From Gloeophyllum trabeum ATCC 11539 (lineage: Eukaryota; Basidiomycota; Agaricomycetes; Gloeophyllales; Gloeophyllaceae), in the NCBI RefSeq assembly GCF_000344685.1, contig NW_006920418.1, positions 217,629 to 281,628 of the forward strand: a stretch of 64,000 nt of DNA. The letters run 5' to 3'. Under the pieces are notes generated by a model. The model saw nothing but the letters and a program-made list of their open reading frames with translations, was not told where the DNA came from and did no database searches. Every line of letters starts with the position of its first letter. Position 1 is the first letter of the stretch. The position numbers and the translations under genes are program-made. Of this stretch, positions 10,901 to 23,033 are shown piece after piece.

Positions 10901-13900
10901 CCCATGATTGCTCACTACAAGTGAACAGAGGTACATTGACGGCTTAGGTCTACGTGTCTTCGATATCCTACCGTGATTGCAAGTACGTTGGCCAATCGCA
11001 AGCTGTTCACGTCAAGTAAGCTTCTTTCCCAGAATTCGTTACCAAGCTCTGATCGAAGCACGTGATGCACATAACTGTCGTTCAAACCATCCGGTGCATG
11101 GTGTTCAGTATCAATGAGTGGTCCTCTATTCCTTAGTAGTCCGCTATTGAAATTATCTTGCCAACCTTTAGGCTGCATCCAGGATCGGTGACGTGAAGGC
11201 TATAATTATCCAACCGCTAGGCGGCTCATCCAGTGCCCTTCTTCTATCCTACTTTACCAAAAACCAAGTGACAACAAGCCGGCTGAATCTTCGCGACTTC
11301 AGACTACTCCAGCACTGCACAACTACCCGAGAACAGAAATCGCAGCCCCAGGTGACCATCAAATTATGCGGAACGATAGACGGATCACTACCGAAGTAGG
11401 TAAGACTTGAGATTACAGAATTTTCTTTAACATCATACCTGGCTCCCTTCCCCTCTTTGGCAGGTCTGTATGTTGTCAAGACATCATATATTATTGGCTT
11501 GGTTATAGGGACCCGGGCTTGCGATTCTCGCAACTGGAGGCCAGAGGTACATGCCAAGGCATTGCATTCTCTAGAATAGGTCCGTGTTTTGTCACTATCG
11601 CCCCTCGCAGATATCGATTCTCCGATGACATCCAGGGCCTTGTATCTCAAATCAATGGTGACTAGGCCGGTAGTGAGCGATCCTCCACCTATTCGGTTTG
11701 CTTCCTGTCTGCGCCTTGACTTGCGCTAATATTACTCTGTGCAAAACCGCAATTCAAATCCCATCGCAAAGCAATAGGAACAAATGACACGGTTAAGATC
11801 AAGAGGAATCTCCACTCAAATATTCCCGAGAGCCCACAGGTCCGCGATGAAATCGCATCATCCACACATAGTATGTTGGGTCGATCTCGCCCATGTTCAA
11901 GTTTGTAAGCGCGGTACAGTCGACAGCCCGCCTGTTGCAATCGAGTGAACGCAGCGGCCTCTCACAGGCCTCTTAGCGACTGCAACCCTATGTAGGAGGG
12001 TGAATACGAAACATCGGTACTTGCCCAAGTCAAGTCCTTGGAAGACTTGGTTGACCAACATGAGCTAGTGCATTGGTCGCTCGGCGGGTCTCCGAGTTGC
12101 CTCGTGAGTTGGATAAGGTTTGGCGGTGCCACTGCGTACTACGAGACCTCCCATACAACATCAATATCTAGCGCATCCCCCTTCTGAATTCACCTCGTCT
12201 TGTTCTAAATTTATTCAGAGTGGCTGTCACTTCTACTGATTTATATGGTTACGGAAGCCTGATATACTAGCGTAAAAATCCGCATTCTAGACAAGCACTA
12301 GATCAAGGCATCGCGGGCGCAAGTCTCCATTAGTTCGGTATTTCCTCTTCGTAGTTCCCTCGTTCTCCAGGGAGGCTTTCGTGATCCCGCAGTGTCGTCT
12401 GATACATCCAGTGCACTTCCAGTTCCCACAAGTTCAGCCGCAGGTGTGTAATCTTCGGCCCGCTGCCTCCATAAAGCCTAAGAGAACGCTCGTGTCTGCA
12501 AGCCTCGTCTCGGCGATTGCGGCGCTGGGTAACGGACCTTGGATGTGTCTGCCACAGAGTCCAACCAGCTCTGGCGAATCACTACGAGGTCCGAGGTCTC
12601 GGGGTGTGTAAGTTACATGCGCTTATATCGCACCTATCATTTCGGTGGACTGGTTCTGCGCTACGGTCAGTGGGACACAGAGCTCGGGTTTCATGTTGCA
12701 AAAAGACCCGCACCAATGATGACAAACGCTTCTCAGGAATCCGCTATACCGCATGAAAACCGGTGGGAAGTAATATGTAACTCTCCGTCGATACAGCGTC
12801 AGCAGGAGGCCAGCTAACGTTGTCCCGAGAGACGATGGTGCTTAGGGGCCCTAACGCAACTCAAAACCCCTTGCCAAGGGTATGGTAGCATTGCATAGCG
12901 TACCTCTCCGCTGGCTAGGTTCGCGCCGCTTCAATTGAAGTTCATGGTTCGGTTCGAGGGTGGTGACAAGCAAGAGACGCATTGTGGAGTGTCGCCGTAC
13001 ATCTGAGTATAAACGGAACCCCGGTTTTCTTACTGCTCCCGAATCTCTCGCACGCGCTCGCACCGCGCCCCAACTTGAGGTCCTTCTGGTCTGACCCAAA
13101 GACTTATGACCGGGGGGGGGGGGGGCACGGGAGTCAATCATTGGGTGTCCGGGCACCTGTCCGCTCTATATTCCACTCCAGTCCTGAATATAAACTGAGG
13201 ACTCGAAGGTCTGACGCGAATGAACAGGAAGATGCCTTGGAGCTGTTGATCTCCAAGTTAGCTGGGATGATATTGCAGATGGAAGGAAGGGCGGACCTAG
13301 CCCTAAACAGCTTCGGGCATTGAATAAAGATAGTATAACGCAGCCTTTGACTTGGTGGTTATGCCGTATAAACAGCAGTCCGAGTAGCCTAATGACTGAG
13401 TATTCGCCGCACGCTTACCTCGGTGGCAACAGGAAAGGCCAAATTTTTACCTGTCGAATCCACACTGCATTTGGGCAAAGGGAAGGACCGAACAATTAGC
13501 AGGATCTTTCTGCATATGCACCATATGAAGCTGTGAAGCTGTGGTTGAGAACTGCCGGCACTTAGCCGCCACTGGCCTGCGTACCATAGCAAGGTATGGG
13601 AGCACGGATCTTGTCTGCTTTCCCCTTCCAATATTGTAGCACAGACCAGGATCAAGAGCGACCTAAGGGAGAATGAAGATGATCAGGTCAGTTGGTGACT
13701 GAGAGATCAGGGAGTGTGCGCAAGCACGCGTCATTTAGAAATTTACTAACGGACTGGCTCAAACCCTAGCAGGCATGCACGCTAGTGGGTGGTCCGTCCA
13801 CAACTCAGATATGGTTCGTCTGCGATCATTGTAGAAGGACAAGCCCAGGGTAGATGAAGGGTCCAAAGTTGCGTACAGCATATGAACTTATACGGATTTA

Positions 13901-14779
13901 TCGGAGGTTCCGGATGGCCGGATTATACCTTGTCATGCATCAAATATAGAGCGCAGGGCTTGGATCAAGGGCGTCCTTAGCTTCTACACCAGGGATTGAG
14001 TAAGAAATGGAACTGCTAATCGTGACTTGCGTTCAAGGGTCCCGAACGTCGCCAGGAGGACAACCGGGCGCCGTATCTGGCCACCCCGATACAATGGTGC
14101 GGGAGCCCGCTTCATGCTGACTGATAGTCTAATGGTGGTCTGTCCCTAACGCGAAGTGAGCGCAACGATGGGACGGGAGGTACACTGGCTTACAGTTCCG
14201 TGACTTGGTTCAAAGCAATAGTGTACGCACACGCCGAGGTACCAGCACTATGCGACGGACGGAAAACACCTGCATTGGAATAGGCGCAGATTTCTTACTG
14301 AAGGAATGAGTGGTCTCGAACATTGTGTCGCATGTGTCCGCCGTCGGTCGCAGAGACCAGCCAGTACGGGAATAGGGAAATTCAGGACGTAGTGCAGTGC
14401 CGTACCATATGCCTCCCAGATCGAAGCTAACACAGCTCATAATATTAACCTATGAACGTTTGCGGAGATGTCGGAAGTGGAGAATAACCGGAAGACTCAC
14501 TTTAGCATGTCGTCTTGACATTCGGTATTCACGAGCGAGCGAACAGAGAACAGAGATAGACCGGGACGCGAAGTAGACCATACCTGCGTATCTACATGGT
14601 ATGGTGTGAGCAATCAGCGTTAACAAGTGCATGCCTTTCACAGCCAAGATATCTAAGGGAGCCGTAAAATAGAGCACGAAGACGAGCAAGCTTCACTTCG
14701 GTCGGTCAGAAGGATATCCCTCCGATCATCCGACCAGAGTCGCCGGAACCAAAGAAATACATTGCACCAGTCAATCACT
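7967..14779. other. Long stretch without a supportable gene
   Basis: Nearly 7 kb with no gene I can defend. Some fragments on the plus strand between 8440 and 10300 read protein-like: 9080-9197 (LSGGGKVETSLGAEGHL), 9485-9607 (IPTNGSKAEAPGSISRRTWQ) and 10132-10262 (VVGAELHPEAIPATCQDF). They could be exons of one unidentified or decayed gene, but I could not join them. From 10.5 to 14.7 kb the sequence is stop-rich in all frames. A run of 14 G lies at 13112-13125. No tRNA or repeat array was recognised. Confidence 0.4.
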
Positions 14780-15556
14780 TTACATCAAGACCAACGCGAC
14801 GGTACCCAGAGCGGTCGCGCCGAGCACTGCATAACCAGATCGGTACGCGCCCTTGAGAGAAAGGACTGAAATATCACAGACATAAGTATCGTAACAACAC
14901 TGGTACAGAGCAGCGACTCACAGTATCCCATATCCCAGCCCAGGTGCCTCAAGCCGTTGAACGAGTGGAAGGCGAAGGGCGCAGCGAGGATAACCTTGCC
15001 CGCGTACTTGACGGAGTCGGGCACTTGCTTCACGTACTCGACCACCTTGGCGCTGCTGAAGTTGGTGGGGGAGATGAGGTAGGCGAGCGAGAACCCGTAG
15101 AGCACTGTAGCAGATGTCCACGTGAGTACCATTTCCCCCTGCAATATACGGGGGAAATACACCCACAAACGCTGAGAGCAGCACCAGTCATACGGTTGGC
15201 AATGGAACCGAGCCAAGTAAGTTGCGGCTGGTAAATTGTGAAGTGGGGGCTCGATGGACGCTTCAGGCGCTGCTTGTTCAGAATTTCGATCGAAGCAGAG
15301 GGCGGCAAGGACTGCGTCTGAACCCCACTACACTCGACTTTAGGCCTCGTTTCTCCCAGAAAACACATAATAGAACTCACCGCTTAGCAGCGACATTCCG
15401 CAACACGATCTGATTCCTGACTGAACAATGAATGCATTCGAGTCAACCGCAACACTCTAGCTGCAGACTCTTGACTTTCGCAGCCTTACCAATTCTTGGG
15501 CTGAATACAGCCTTCCTGAGTGCTGGCCCAAGGCCGAGGACGCGCGTGGACATCAT
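14780..15556 (-). CDS. SDH3: Succinate dehydrogenase cytochrome b560 subunit, mitochondrial
   Basis: Membrane anchor of respiratory complex II in the inner mitochondrial membrane; it binds haem b and ubiquinone with SDH4. Exons: 15556-15490, 15420-15381, 15327-15167, 15104-14922, 14865-14780, giving 178 residues with consistent phases. The first two exons encode a basic, hydroxylated targeting peptide ([17 protein letters not shown], then [13 protein letters not shown]). The mature part carries the family signatures [30 protein letters not shown] and [12 protein letters not shown], the last holding the haem-ligand histidine. Three hydrophobic helices follow in order. Two short leader exons are easily missed, since a later ATG at 15396 also gives an open frame. 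Confidence 0.93.
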
Positions 15557-16707
15557 GGCGGACGATGAGGACGAGGGTATGTGAAAGTCCCGCTGCCGTC
15601 CTCCGGGTCCGCCCGGCACGTGATTAACCGGTCGCGTCGGCGGTCCGCCGTGCTGCATATTCCCTCTCATCTCTCAGTTTGCATCGAGGGACTTGTGTCT
15701 GCTGCAGCCGCATTGCATCGCTCTGAAACGTCTCAAAATATTCCGGATATTCGATAAATCAAGCGGTATCGTGATGTATGTCACAGTCGCTGGTGGCGTT
15801 CAAGGTGCAAGACCCCATAGAGAAGGGAGTATCATATCTGCTGCCACGGCTACGATAGGGAGTTGGTATGGATGTGCACTGTTGACTAGCGACGTCTGAT
15901 AGCCAAGGATTGTGTTAATATAACATAGTTGGAAAGAACGAGCCAGGTGAGAGTGTAATTCACTGGCATCTGCGCCACTGGCAGTGCTTTCTTCTTCTGT
16001 ACGAGCGATAGTCCAATGCTGACGATCCTAGGACGTATGTGACATATACCATGCCTGTTGTTAGGCTCTTCTGCAATCGGGTTTACTGCTCTGGAATAGG
16101 CTTTCGTTTCATCATGGCCTAATGCCACACTTCCTGTTTTAGGACGGACCTAGAAGTCACGGTGTGATCATCGGGGAACCAACCGGTGATTCACCTCAAG
16201 ACTCGTCTGGATAGAGAAATGTACTCGTTCGCCGAAGTTTGAATTTCGTATCATCATCCGTGCCAGAGTACGTGCTGAGCTATATACAAGTATGATCGTG
16301 ATTGTCATGCTCGTAAGCCCTTCTCCTCCTCTCATACACTCGTTCCCGCACTAACCCGAGCGCCAACCCATTCCCCAATAACCCGACCAGAGGTGATAAA
16401 TGAAAGTAATAAACATGCTAAAAGTACAATTCGTCGCACGCGAACGAAGTTCAAGGAACATAGTAGGTATCCGGAACACACGTGCAGCTATCTGCAGTGG
16501 TGGAAGGGGTTATCTTGCGACAAAGAAGGGCGATGGAGGGTCATGCGAAAGGTTCGAAAGTGGTGAGTGTCGGCGTTACGTGAGTGGTAGTGTTACAATC
16601 TGAAAGCCACCATAAGCATCAGATGCGATAGCATGCCACAACGGTAGGGTAGCGTACTTACTCATCGGATGGTCGTGTCGTCAAGCAGCGTCCTACGACA
16701 GCCGCAT
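15557..16707. other. Intergenic
   Basis: Upstream of SDH3 and downstream of the pheromone gene. No gene, RNA or repeat is supportable; open frames are short and lack motifs. A CT-rich tract lies at 16319-16390. Confidence 0.45.
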
Positions 16708-16833
16708 TCATGCAATGACGCAGTAGGAGAATCCGCCCGTGCCCGCCGACTCCTCGTCCATCGGGGGGTAGGTCATGCTCGTCTCCTCTGTCGAAGAAGA
16801 GGTCGAGAACGTCACAATGGTCAACGAGTCCAT
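16708..16833 (-). CDS. Lipopeptide mating-pheromone precursor (CaaX)
   Basis: Small single-exon frame of 41 residues, starting MDSLTIVTFSTSSSTEE and ending FSYCVIA then TGA. Basidiomycete mating pheromone precursors are typically 35-90 residues, often start MD with a hydrophobic stretch, have an acidic or hydroxylated middle and end in a C-a-a-X box such as CVVA or CVIA. The cysteine would be farnesylated, AVIA-type tripeptides removed and the N-terminal part cut off. An acidic pair (MDEES) 11-15 residues before the cysteine could mark the N-terminal processing region. The start has a good context (AAGAAATGG) and a CT-rich leader upstream. I found no STE3 receptor or second pheromone gene in the window, so it may be an isolated pheromone gene or the edge of a B mating-type locus. 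It is too short for ordinary gene finders. Confidence 0.75.
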   Translation of the reverse strand: MDSLTIVTFSTSSSTEETSMTYPPMDEESAGTGGFSYCVIA

Positions 16834-19564
16834 TTCTTCAGCCGCGACGAAGACGAAGAGGAAGATATCGCAGAGAAGGGTGCTTGCTGAGAGCGCCGCT
16901 GGATTCGATGAAAGCCAATTGCTTGAGGATGGGTCGGCCTGCGACTGATGCTCTTATACGAGCACTGAGGTGCCGGGAAAGCAGGATCTGCCCGTGCCTT
17001 TCAGTGCGCAAGACAATAGGCGTAGTTAATCATATCTCTGCTGTCGCGGGGACGGGTATATGACGGCTCCCTGCGTACCCATGCGCGTAGCACAAAGTTT
17101 ATCGGTGGCGAAGAGACAATAGGATGGCCGGCGAGAACGCGATGGTCCCGTCGGAGATCGCGAGATCCATCTGGACTTGATCTCAGTAGAACAATAAGGC
17201 CGGCTTTTTATGGAGATAGAAGTAGGCACGGAGGCACAGAATCTCATGCAGACGGTGTATCAGCCGCTCGCTAAGTGGGCTCGATGACGAATCGCTTGAG
17301 AAAGACAGTGCGGTTCCGGAGACGAATATATACGAAGGTACTTCTACTGTATTCTTCTACTAGTACTAAAGATACATCATTCAATATCGCCTATGCGACG
17401 CTCAGACGCGAGATCACTGCGCATCTTCAATACGGGATGAATCAGCGAAACGCTAGTAGGATGTGGCAGACAATGGTGAACTTAGTATTCCTCGGGGTGT
17501 ACATCTCGCCATAGAGGTTTCGCGTCCCATGGGACCATCGGGTTGCCTATCATAACCGTCCACCGTGACCAGCGGGTCGTTCAGACGAAACTTTTCTGAG
17601 ATACTGTAAACCGGCACCTGGCTTCCCTTCTCATTTCGGTGGACCTACAAGCTGGACCCACATTGCCGTGCGTACCTCACATCACTGACTTATTTATCAG
17701 TTTCTTTGTCTGTGGCGACACAACGATCGATGTTATTCTGCAGACGGTGGAAGTAGCCTGCGTCCTATGAGTGCTTAGAGGTACTTTCGATGAAAATCAC
17801 CCGCTGGAAATAATCAAGCGAAGAGTCGCGTTGAGCATTGAGGCTCCTACGATGCATGGCCAACGTAGACAATGAGAATTCCGGCCTAGGTCAGGCAAAC
17901 ACGTGCGTGCCCATCGAACAAACAGCTGTGCCCCCGTGTCTATACAATAAAGACGGGTACCGGCTCAGCCTCGAGGGAACACACTTATCGCCTGGCACGG
18001 AGCACAACGGTGATCGGCACTTACAGGTGCCGTAGCCACAACCTGGAGGGACAGCGCCGATGGATTGTCTCTCTCCTTATTGTCCACTATGGGCACGGTT
18101 CTGGGAGTTCCGAGGATGATACGGAGGAAGATATGAATGACCAATGAATGGGTAGTTAGTGAGAGCTACAACGGTCGAAAAGAGATTTGTCAATATTGTG
18201 GAGGCTCGGAGCGGAACAGTGAACGGGACGGCGCCTTCCGAGCAGCTTTCGGTGAACGTACAATGCGCAATCTGGATTACCAGTTTGGTCCAGCGCGCGA
18301 TACCTCGACGATTGGAGCCACGATATGAATCTTCTCAACTTAATTTCGGTCACAGATCCATGCACGTCAACATACGAGACTGACCTACGTTTCTTCAGTT
18401 TATCTTTACTTATCTTGGAAAACCTACCGACGTGAGTGTCGGAAGTTTCAATGGTAATTCAGACTAGCTCGACAGTTAAACATGGTCAGTCCCACAGCAA
18501 GAGCATCGCTCCGTAACAGATGGACGCGATGGAAACTGAACGTGCTTACCTGAGCATAGCAGCCGAGTAGTAACTGGTATGGTCGGTCCATGGCTGTGGC
18601 TTGAAGGGAGTGAATACTATATGCTCCGTTCACTTCCAATAAGTCATTCAGGTCCAATCTTGAGTTGATATTGGCAGATGATATCCCATATAAACTTAAT
18701 TTGATAGCCTCGGGTAAAGTATCGCGATCGCTGTCGTCCTGTAAGACATACCGCTCCTGCCTAGGGCTTAAGGACCAACAAAAAGCCATTGTTTCTCCAG
18801 AGACAGGAGTTAAAATATTAGTGCGCCGCGGCCCGCGTTTTGCTTGGTTACAGTGGTAACGCGCTGTCCTCCGATGGAGAACAATGAGCTGATGCCAGTG
18901 CAGTGTCATCAGCGGGAAGCGGCATCAAGGGATCGCAGGACACATGTGGTCCCATTAGCATCCATGTATCGCATGTATGATTGCGTTCTCGGGCTCGAGA
19001 GACCATTGTCGACGTAAAGTGCAGGTCTACTCACCGACAATGGAGTCGGGGCGAGGCACTACCGCGGATGGTGTTCCTCCGGCAGATATGTATATATCGA
19101 GCTCGCCAGCATAAAGAGGGATTATCATCCAAGGAACATCATCATGAATAGAAACCGAGACTTCGAAGACAGCTGAGGATCACTTGGGGTGAGAAGACGG
19201 TCGATAAAGAGGGAACAAGGCGCTGATGGTGTACGCCAGAAATGGAAGTTGAGACGGGAGAAGGCCCTGCGTTCAGGTTAGGGTTACATTGTGGCTACAC
19301 AGCCCAACCTAATCCGTGCCTGCACCTACATCTTGCCCCCAGCCCTCTCAATTTTCTAATACCCCAGCCTCTAGGAAATTGATGACGAGTGCATACACAG
19401 TATACGACGCAACGACGATCACGGTTAGGAGCTGTGTCCGATATTAGAGTAGTACTTACCAGTGACGAATATGCAGACGCGATCGTGAATTTAAACAGCC
19501 ACAACTGGATTGAATTGGATTCCGTAGCCTCTATAAACACTGTCTCTTATTTCAGGAGTCGTCG
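16834..19564. other. Gene-poor stretch
   Basis: No supportable gene. A 153-codon minus-strand frame at 18448-18909 contains a protein-like part (LPEAIKLSLYGISSANINSR, then LDLNDLLEVNGAYSI) that may be a relic, but I know no family for it. I looked for a seven-transmembrane STE3 receptor on both strands and saw none. Confidence 0.4.
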
Positions 19565-20641
19565 TTACGGTACGCTCTTGCAGGTCAATCTATGGAGATT
19601 CCAATCCCCTCGCTGACAGCCTCTTGGGGGTCCGCAGTACTTCGCCTTCTTGCACCGACTGCACGTCATGACTGGCTTATCCTCCAGTCCACAGAAAGTG
19701 CAGCAAACCTGGTTTCTCCGTTTCCGCCGCTCGTCCTCTTCCTCCACTATTTTCGTCAGCGTCCCGACTCGCCATTTCTTCGTGGCCGTCGTTAGTAGTT
19801 GTCTTCCGCAGGTGAGACCTTCATTCTCCTTGATGTCAACGTTTCCTCCGTGTGAGAGGAACCAAGTGAGCGCTTCCGCTGCACGGGGAACATTCCTTCG
19901 GTCCCAAACCGTACAGATCTCGTTCGCCGCCACATCACCGTACCGATTTTGGTGATTGATATCCGCACCGGCGTCGTACAGCAGTTGTGCGAACTCGGGA
20001 TCGAATGCCGGTTTGGTTGAAATGCAATGCGCGAGGGTAGTAGTACCAGTCAAGTCCGTTCCGTCGACCGGCACCTTGGCTTCGTAGACAAGCCAACCCG
20101 CAACGGCAAGATGGCGGAGACGCAGGCCGGGGAGAATCAGCGTGGCAAGGAGCAGCAGGTCGTAAATTGGTACTTTGGTTGGACCCCAGTGCATGGCGTA
20201 CAGTTCGTCTAAGGCTGCCATTCGGGCCTTGTCTTCAGTCCTATCCTTAGCCTTGTGTCTTGCGACGCGTTTCTCGAAGTCTGCCTTTACCTTATCGAGG
20301 TCACCCATGAAAAGAGCTTGTCCATATGGGTCCAAGTCACGATTGGGTTCCATAGACTGCGACGTGGCATAGGTCCGAAGGCGTTGCGCTTCGACTCCTT
20401 TCACGGACCCCTTGCTGCAACGGTCCACTAAATCAGTCGCTAGGTCACAAAATTAGTACAGATACATCCTACGTCTTAATGAGCATTTCTAGCGGCCTAG
20501 TCGTCAATCTCCGTTCATTAACAGCCCGAGGCGCGACAGTTTACCAGCTTCAGCTTACCTTCCCTGCCCTTTGTCCCACGATGCTGCGATCCCCATGGCA
20601 CCAGCCCTCAGCATCATCTCTTCAAGAGACTGGTTTTGCAT
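19565..20641 (-). CDS. Ankyrin-repeat and MYND zinc-finger protein
   Basis: Exons 20641-20559 and 20414-19565 give 310 residues. The first exon (MQNQSLEEMMLRAGAMGIAA) joins through AG|C to the long second exon. About residues 90-200 form degenerate ankyrin repeats, clearest at FAQLLYDAGADINHQNRYGD and LTWFLSHGGNVDIKENEGLT. The C-terminus carries a MYND finger with the expected Cys/His order: CTFCGLEDKPVMTCSRCKKAKYC, then CQRGDWNLHRLTC. MYND fingers bind proline-rich partners; a precise role is unknown. Such proteins are very numerous in mushrooms. Its first exon is partly duplicated at 22691-22790. Confidence 0.85.
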
Positions 20642-20996
20642 CTTGATGTCCTTTGCTGAGAAAGGCGGGAGACGCGTTTGAAGATGAAAGACGAGAAAGG
20701 GAAATCGCTTGTCGTGGCACGCGATTGGTCGACAATTCACAGGTCTAGCACGCGCAACGGTCACGTGAGACGGGAATGCTCTCCGTGATCTGATTCTGAG
20801 CCTCAGGCCTCAGGTCTTGACCAGACATGGCGAGTCCAGTCACAGAGACAATTACCGTCAGAACAGATATCTTCCTCATTAAAATTTTATTTGACCCTAT
20901 TTGACCCAAGCGAGTTCTGGTCATAGGAGACTGTAGAGTACACACAGGGCGCAAATCCCAGAAGCGTATACTACTGTTGACGCTTGAGGGCTACAC
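20642..20996. other. Intergenic, MYND gene 5' flank / AKR1 3' flank
   Basis: Promoter and leader of the MYND gene. Its proximal part, 20642-20770, resembles the relic region at 22790-22870. No gene seen. Confidence 0.4.
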
Positions 20997-22437
20997 TCAC
21001 GAGATGATTCCTCCCGGTTTCATGTTGTCCCAGCCCATATCCGCGTATGTCCATCCCATCATATTGCCCGGATCGATATTGTGATATGCCAGCAGCGATC
21101 TGTGCATTCCAGGCTGCTTGTGAAGGTTGTTAATTGCGTCCATATCTTCATCCAACAGTTTAACAAGCTGCAGAAAGCTCGTGAAAATCACGTCGTTAAG
21201 GAGAGAATCAGCTAGGCGCGCACGGTAATATTTTGTTTCATCCGCTCCACGTTCTCGCTCTTAGGAACAACGACAGTTCCTCTCTGCACACCCCAGCTAA
21301 CAACTACTTGTGCTGGTGTGGCGTTTTTCTTCTCCGCCACGCTCAGGATTGTCTCGTGTCGGAAGAAAATAGGCGGGGTGCCGTCAGTCATTGGGCGACC
21401 TCGCGGATTAAAGTCAACTTTGGACACGGGTAGATATAAAAAAGGGCACGTACCTAATGGAGAGTATGCCGTCAGCAGTATTCCTTTGCTTTCACAGAAC
21501 GTCTTCAACTCGTGCTGAGGCAAGCACGGATGGAGCTCAACCTGATTCGTTGCGGGGACAAACTTGCAATGTGGGAGCAGCTCATTAAGCGTCTTGATGG
21601 AAAAGTTAGAGACACCGATGGATTTCACTTTTCCTGTGATTACGGGATCGTTTAGCAAGGACATACAGAATATCATAGAGCTGTAGCACCGGCCTCTAAC
21701 AGTTTCTCCATTTCTTTGTAGGTGTCGATAAAAGTTGGGTGCTCATTGGGGGCCACTGCCTTGCCTGTAAGGCGGAAGTTGGGCCAGTCAACATCATGTT
21801 CAGCTACGGCTTGTGGCCAGTGCATCAGGTATAAGTCGATGTAGCCGCAGTTGAGGGCCGCCAAGGACTCTTCAAAGGACTCTCGCACTTTGTGATGGTG
21901 ATGATTTCTTGTCGCGTTCACCGCGTTAGTATCAAGAGTCGCCGGTTAGACAGGGTTCACGTACGGGAGTTTGGTAGTTAAATATACCTCTTCACGAGGG
22001 ATTCCTGATTCACGGATGGCTCGCCCGACCCACTCTTCATTCCCTATAAGATAGATGTCGTGAGGAATTATTACAGATATCACTCCACGCAGCTCGCACC
22101 ATAGCCGAAAGCCTAGCACCGTAAGGAATACGTAAGGCGAATCATACAACGGCGTGGCAACGCATACCGTATCAAAGTGGCGATATCCGCACTAGAGATC
22201 ATGAGGATACATGTGACACACTCTGGCACACCAAAGAGGTCGGAGGCGTAGATTACCTTCAATGCGTTCATACACATCTGGTATACTCTTTGGCCTCCTC
22301 CAATTTCCCCCATAAAGCACCTGAGAGTGCTCCCGTCAGTGAATAACAGAAGCATTTGCGTGACCGACGTACCCCATGCCGACGGATGGTATTTTAGTGC
22401 CGTCATTCAGCGTAAACAGCGGAATGTCAGCCGCCAT
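20997..22437 (-). CDS. Aldo-keto reductase 1
   Basis: NADPH-dependent carbonyl reductase of the AKR superfamily, cytosolic. Nine exons: 22437-22373, 22320-22257, 22191-22168, 22112-22100, 22043-21965, 21907-21690, 21633-21454, 21399-21224, 21167-20997, giving 329 residues. The catalytic tetrad is visible: Asp and Tyr in GYRHFDTAFGYGNEEW, Lys in TTKLPN, His in YLMHWPQ. Also present are [25 protein letters not shown] and the cofactor motif [12 protein letters not shown]. Exon 4 is only 13 nt (GCTTTCGGCTATG) and is needed to keep the active-site Tyr. It is similar to Gcy1/Ypr1-type glycerol or xylose reductases; the substrate cannot be told. It is the intact member of a tandem pair with the gene at 23034-24488. 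Confidence 0.92.
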
Positions 22438-22690
22438 TCTGTCAGCGCCTCCAGCGTCGCTGAAAAGAAGTCCTCGGCGTTGTCTCTCTCATGCTATCAT
22501 TATATACGAGTAGCTACCCGCCGCGGGACGCTGACCCTTATTCCCGGAGTCCCGCATGGTCATGAGTCCACAGGCCCGGGATATCAGGTATAAATAGGAC
22601 CTGATACATTGATAGGCCTCTGAATGGACCAGTCATAAACGCCTTCAAGTTCGTTAGCAAAAGTTCGGGATGTGATAGTACCAACGCATG

Positions 22691-22790
22691 AGCTCACCTC
22701 CCGTCCCCTTTGCTGATGTAGCGGGTCCCACGGCACTAACCCTCAGCGCCATTTCCTCTAGCGACTAACTTTGAATATCTTCAGCAAACT
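22691..22790 (-). pseudogene. Relic of the MYND-gene first exon
   Basis: By eye this stretch aligns with 20552-20660, the first exon and donor of the MYND gene, at roughly 70 percent. Both share GAAATGGCGCTGAGGG / GAGATGATGCTGAGGG-type sequence and the donor (AGGTGAGCT versus AGGTAAGCT). The start ATG has been lost (AGATGC versus AAAGTT). The second exon with the ankyrin and MYND parts is absent. It lies between AKR1 and AKR2, where the original MYND copy would sit if the MYND-AKR pair had been duplicated as a unit. Confidence 0.7.
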
Positions 22791-23033
22791 TCGGGTGCCG
22801 GACCGAGAAAATCTCAGATTGGATGAAAGACGGGGAGGAGAGTCACCACGCGCGAATTCCTACTACCAACATGAGAACGCGTAAAGACATCGTGGGGCCC
22901 ATCGTTCCCCCTTGGCCGCAATCTCGAATATCTTCCCGACGCCATTAAAATGCAACCTCCCTATAAGATACTGCATAATATACACTGAACGTGAAGCATA
23001 GACTTGTACATCGCGTACGTGCTTGGGACTCGC

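Noticed and set aside
13112..13125. Run of 14 G as a G-quadruplex or regulatory signal
   Set aside because: An isolated homopolymer in gene-poor DNA; length may be unreliable and nothing ties it to a gene.
15030..15396. Later ATG (15396) as SDH3 start
   Set aside because: It gives an acidic leader; the two upstream exons from 15556 give a proper mitochondrial targeting peptide and close in phase.
18448..18909. 153-codon minus frame as a gene
   Set aside because: Only part of it looks protein-like, no family, no splice partners; kept only as a possible relic.
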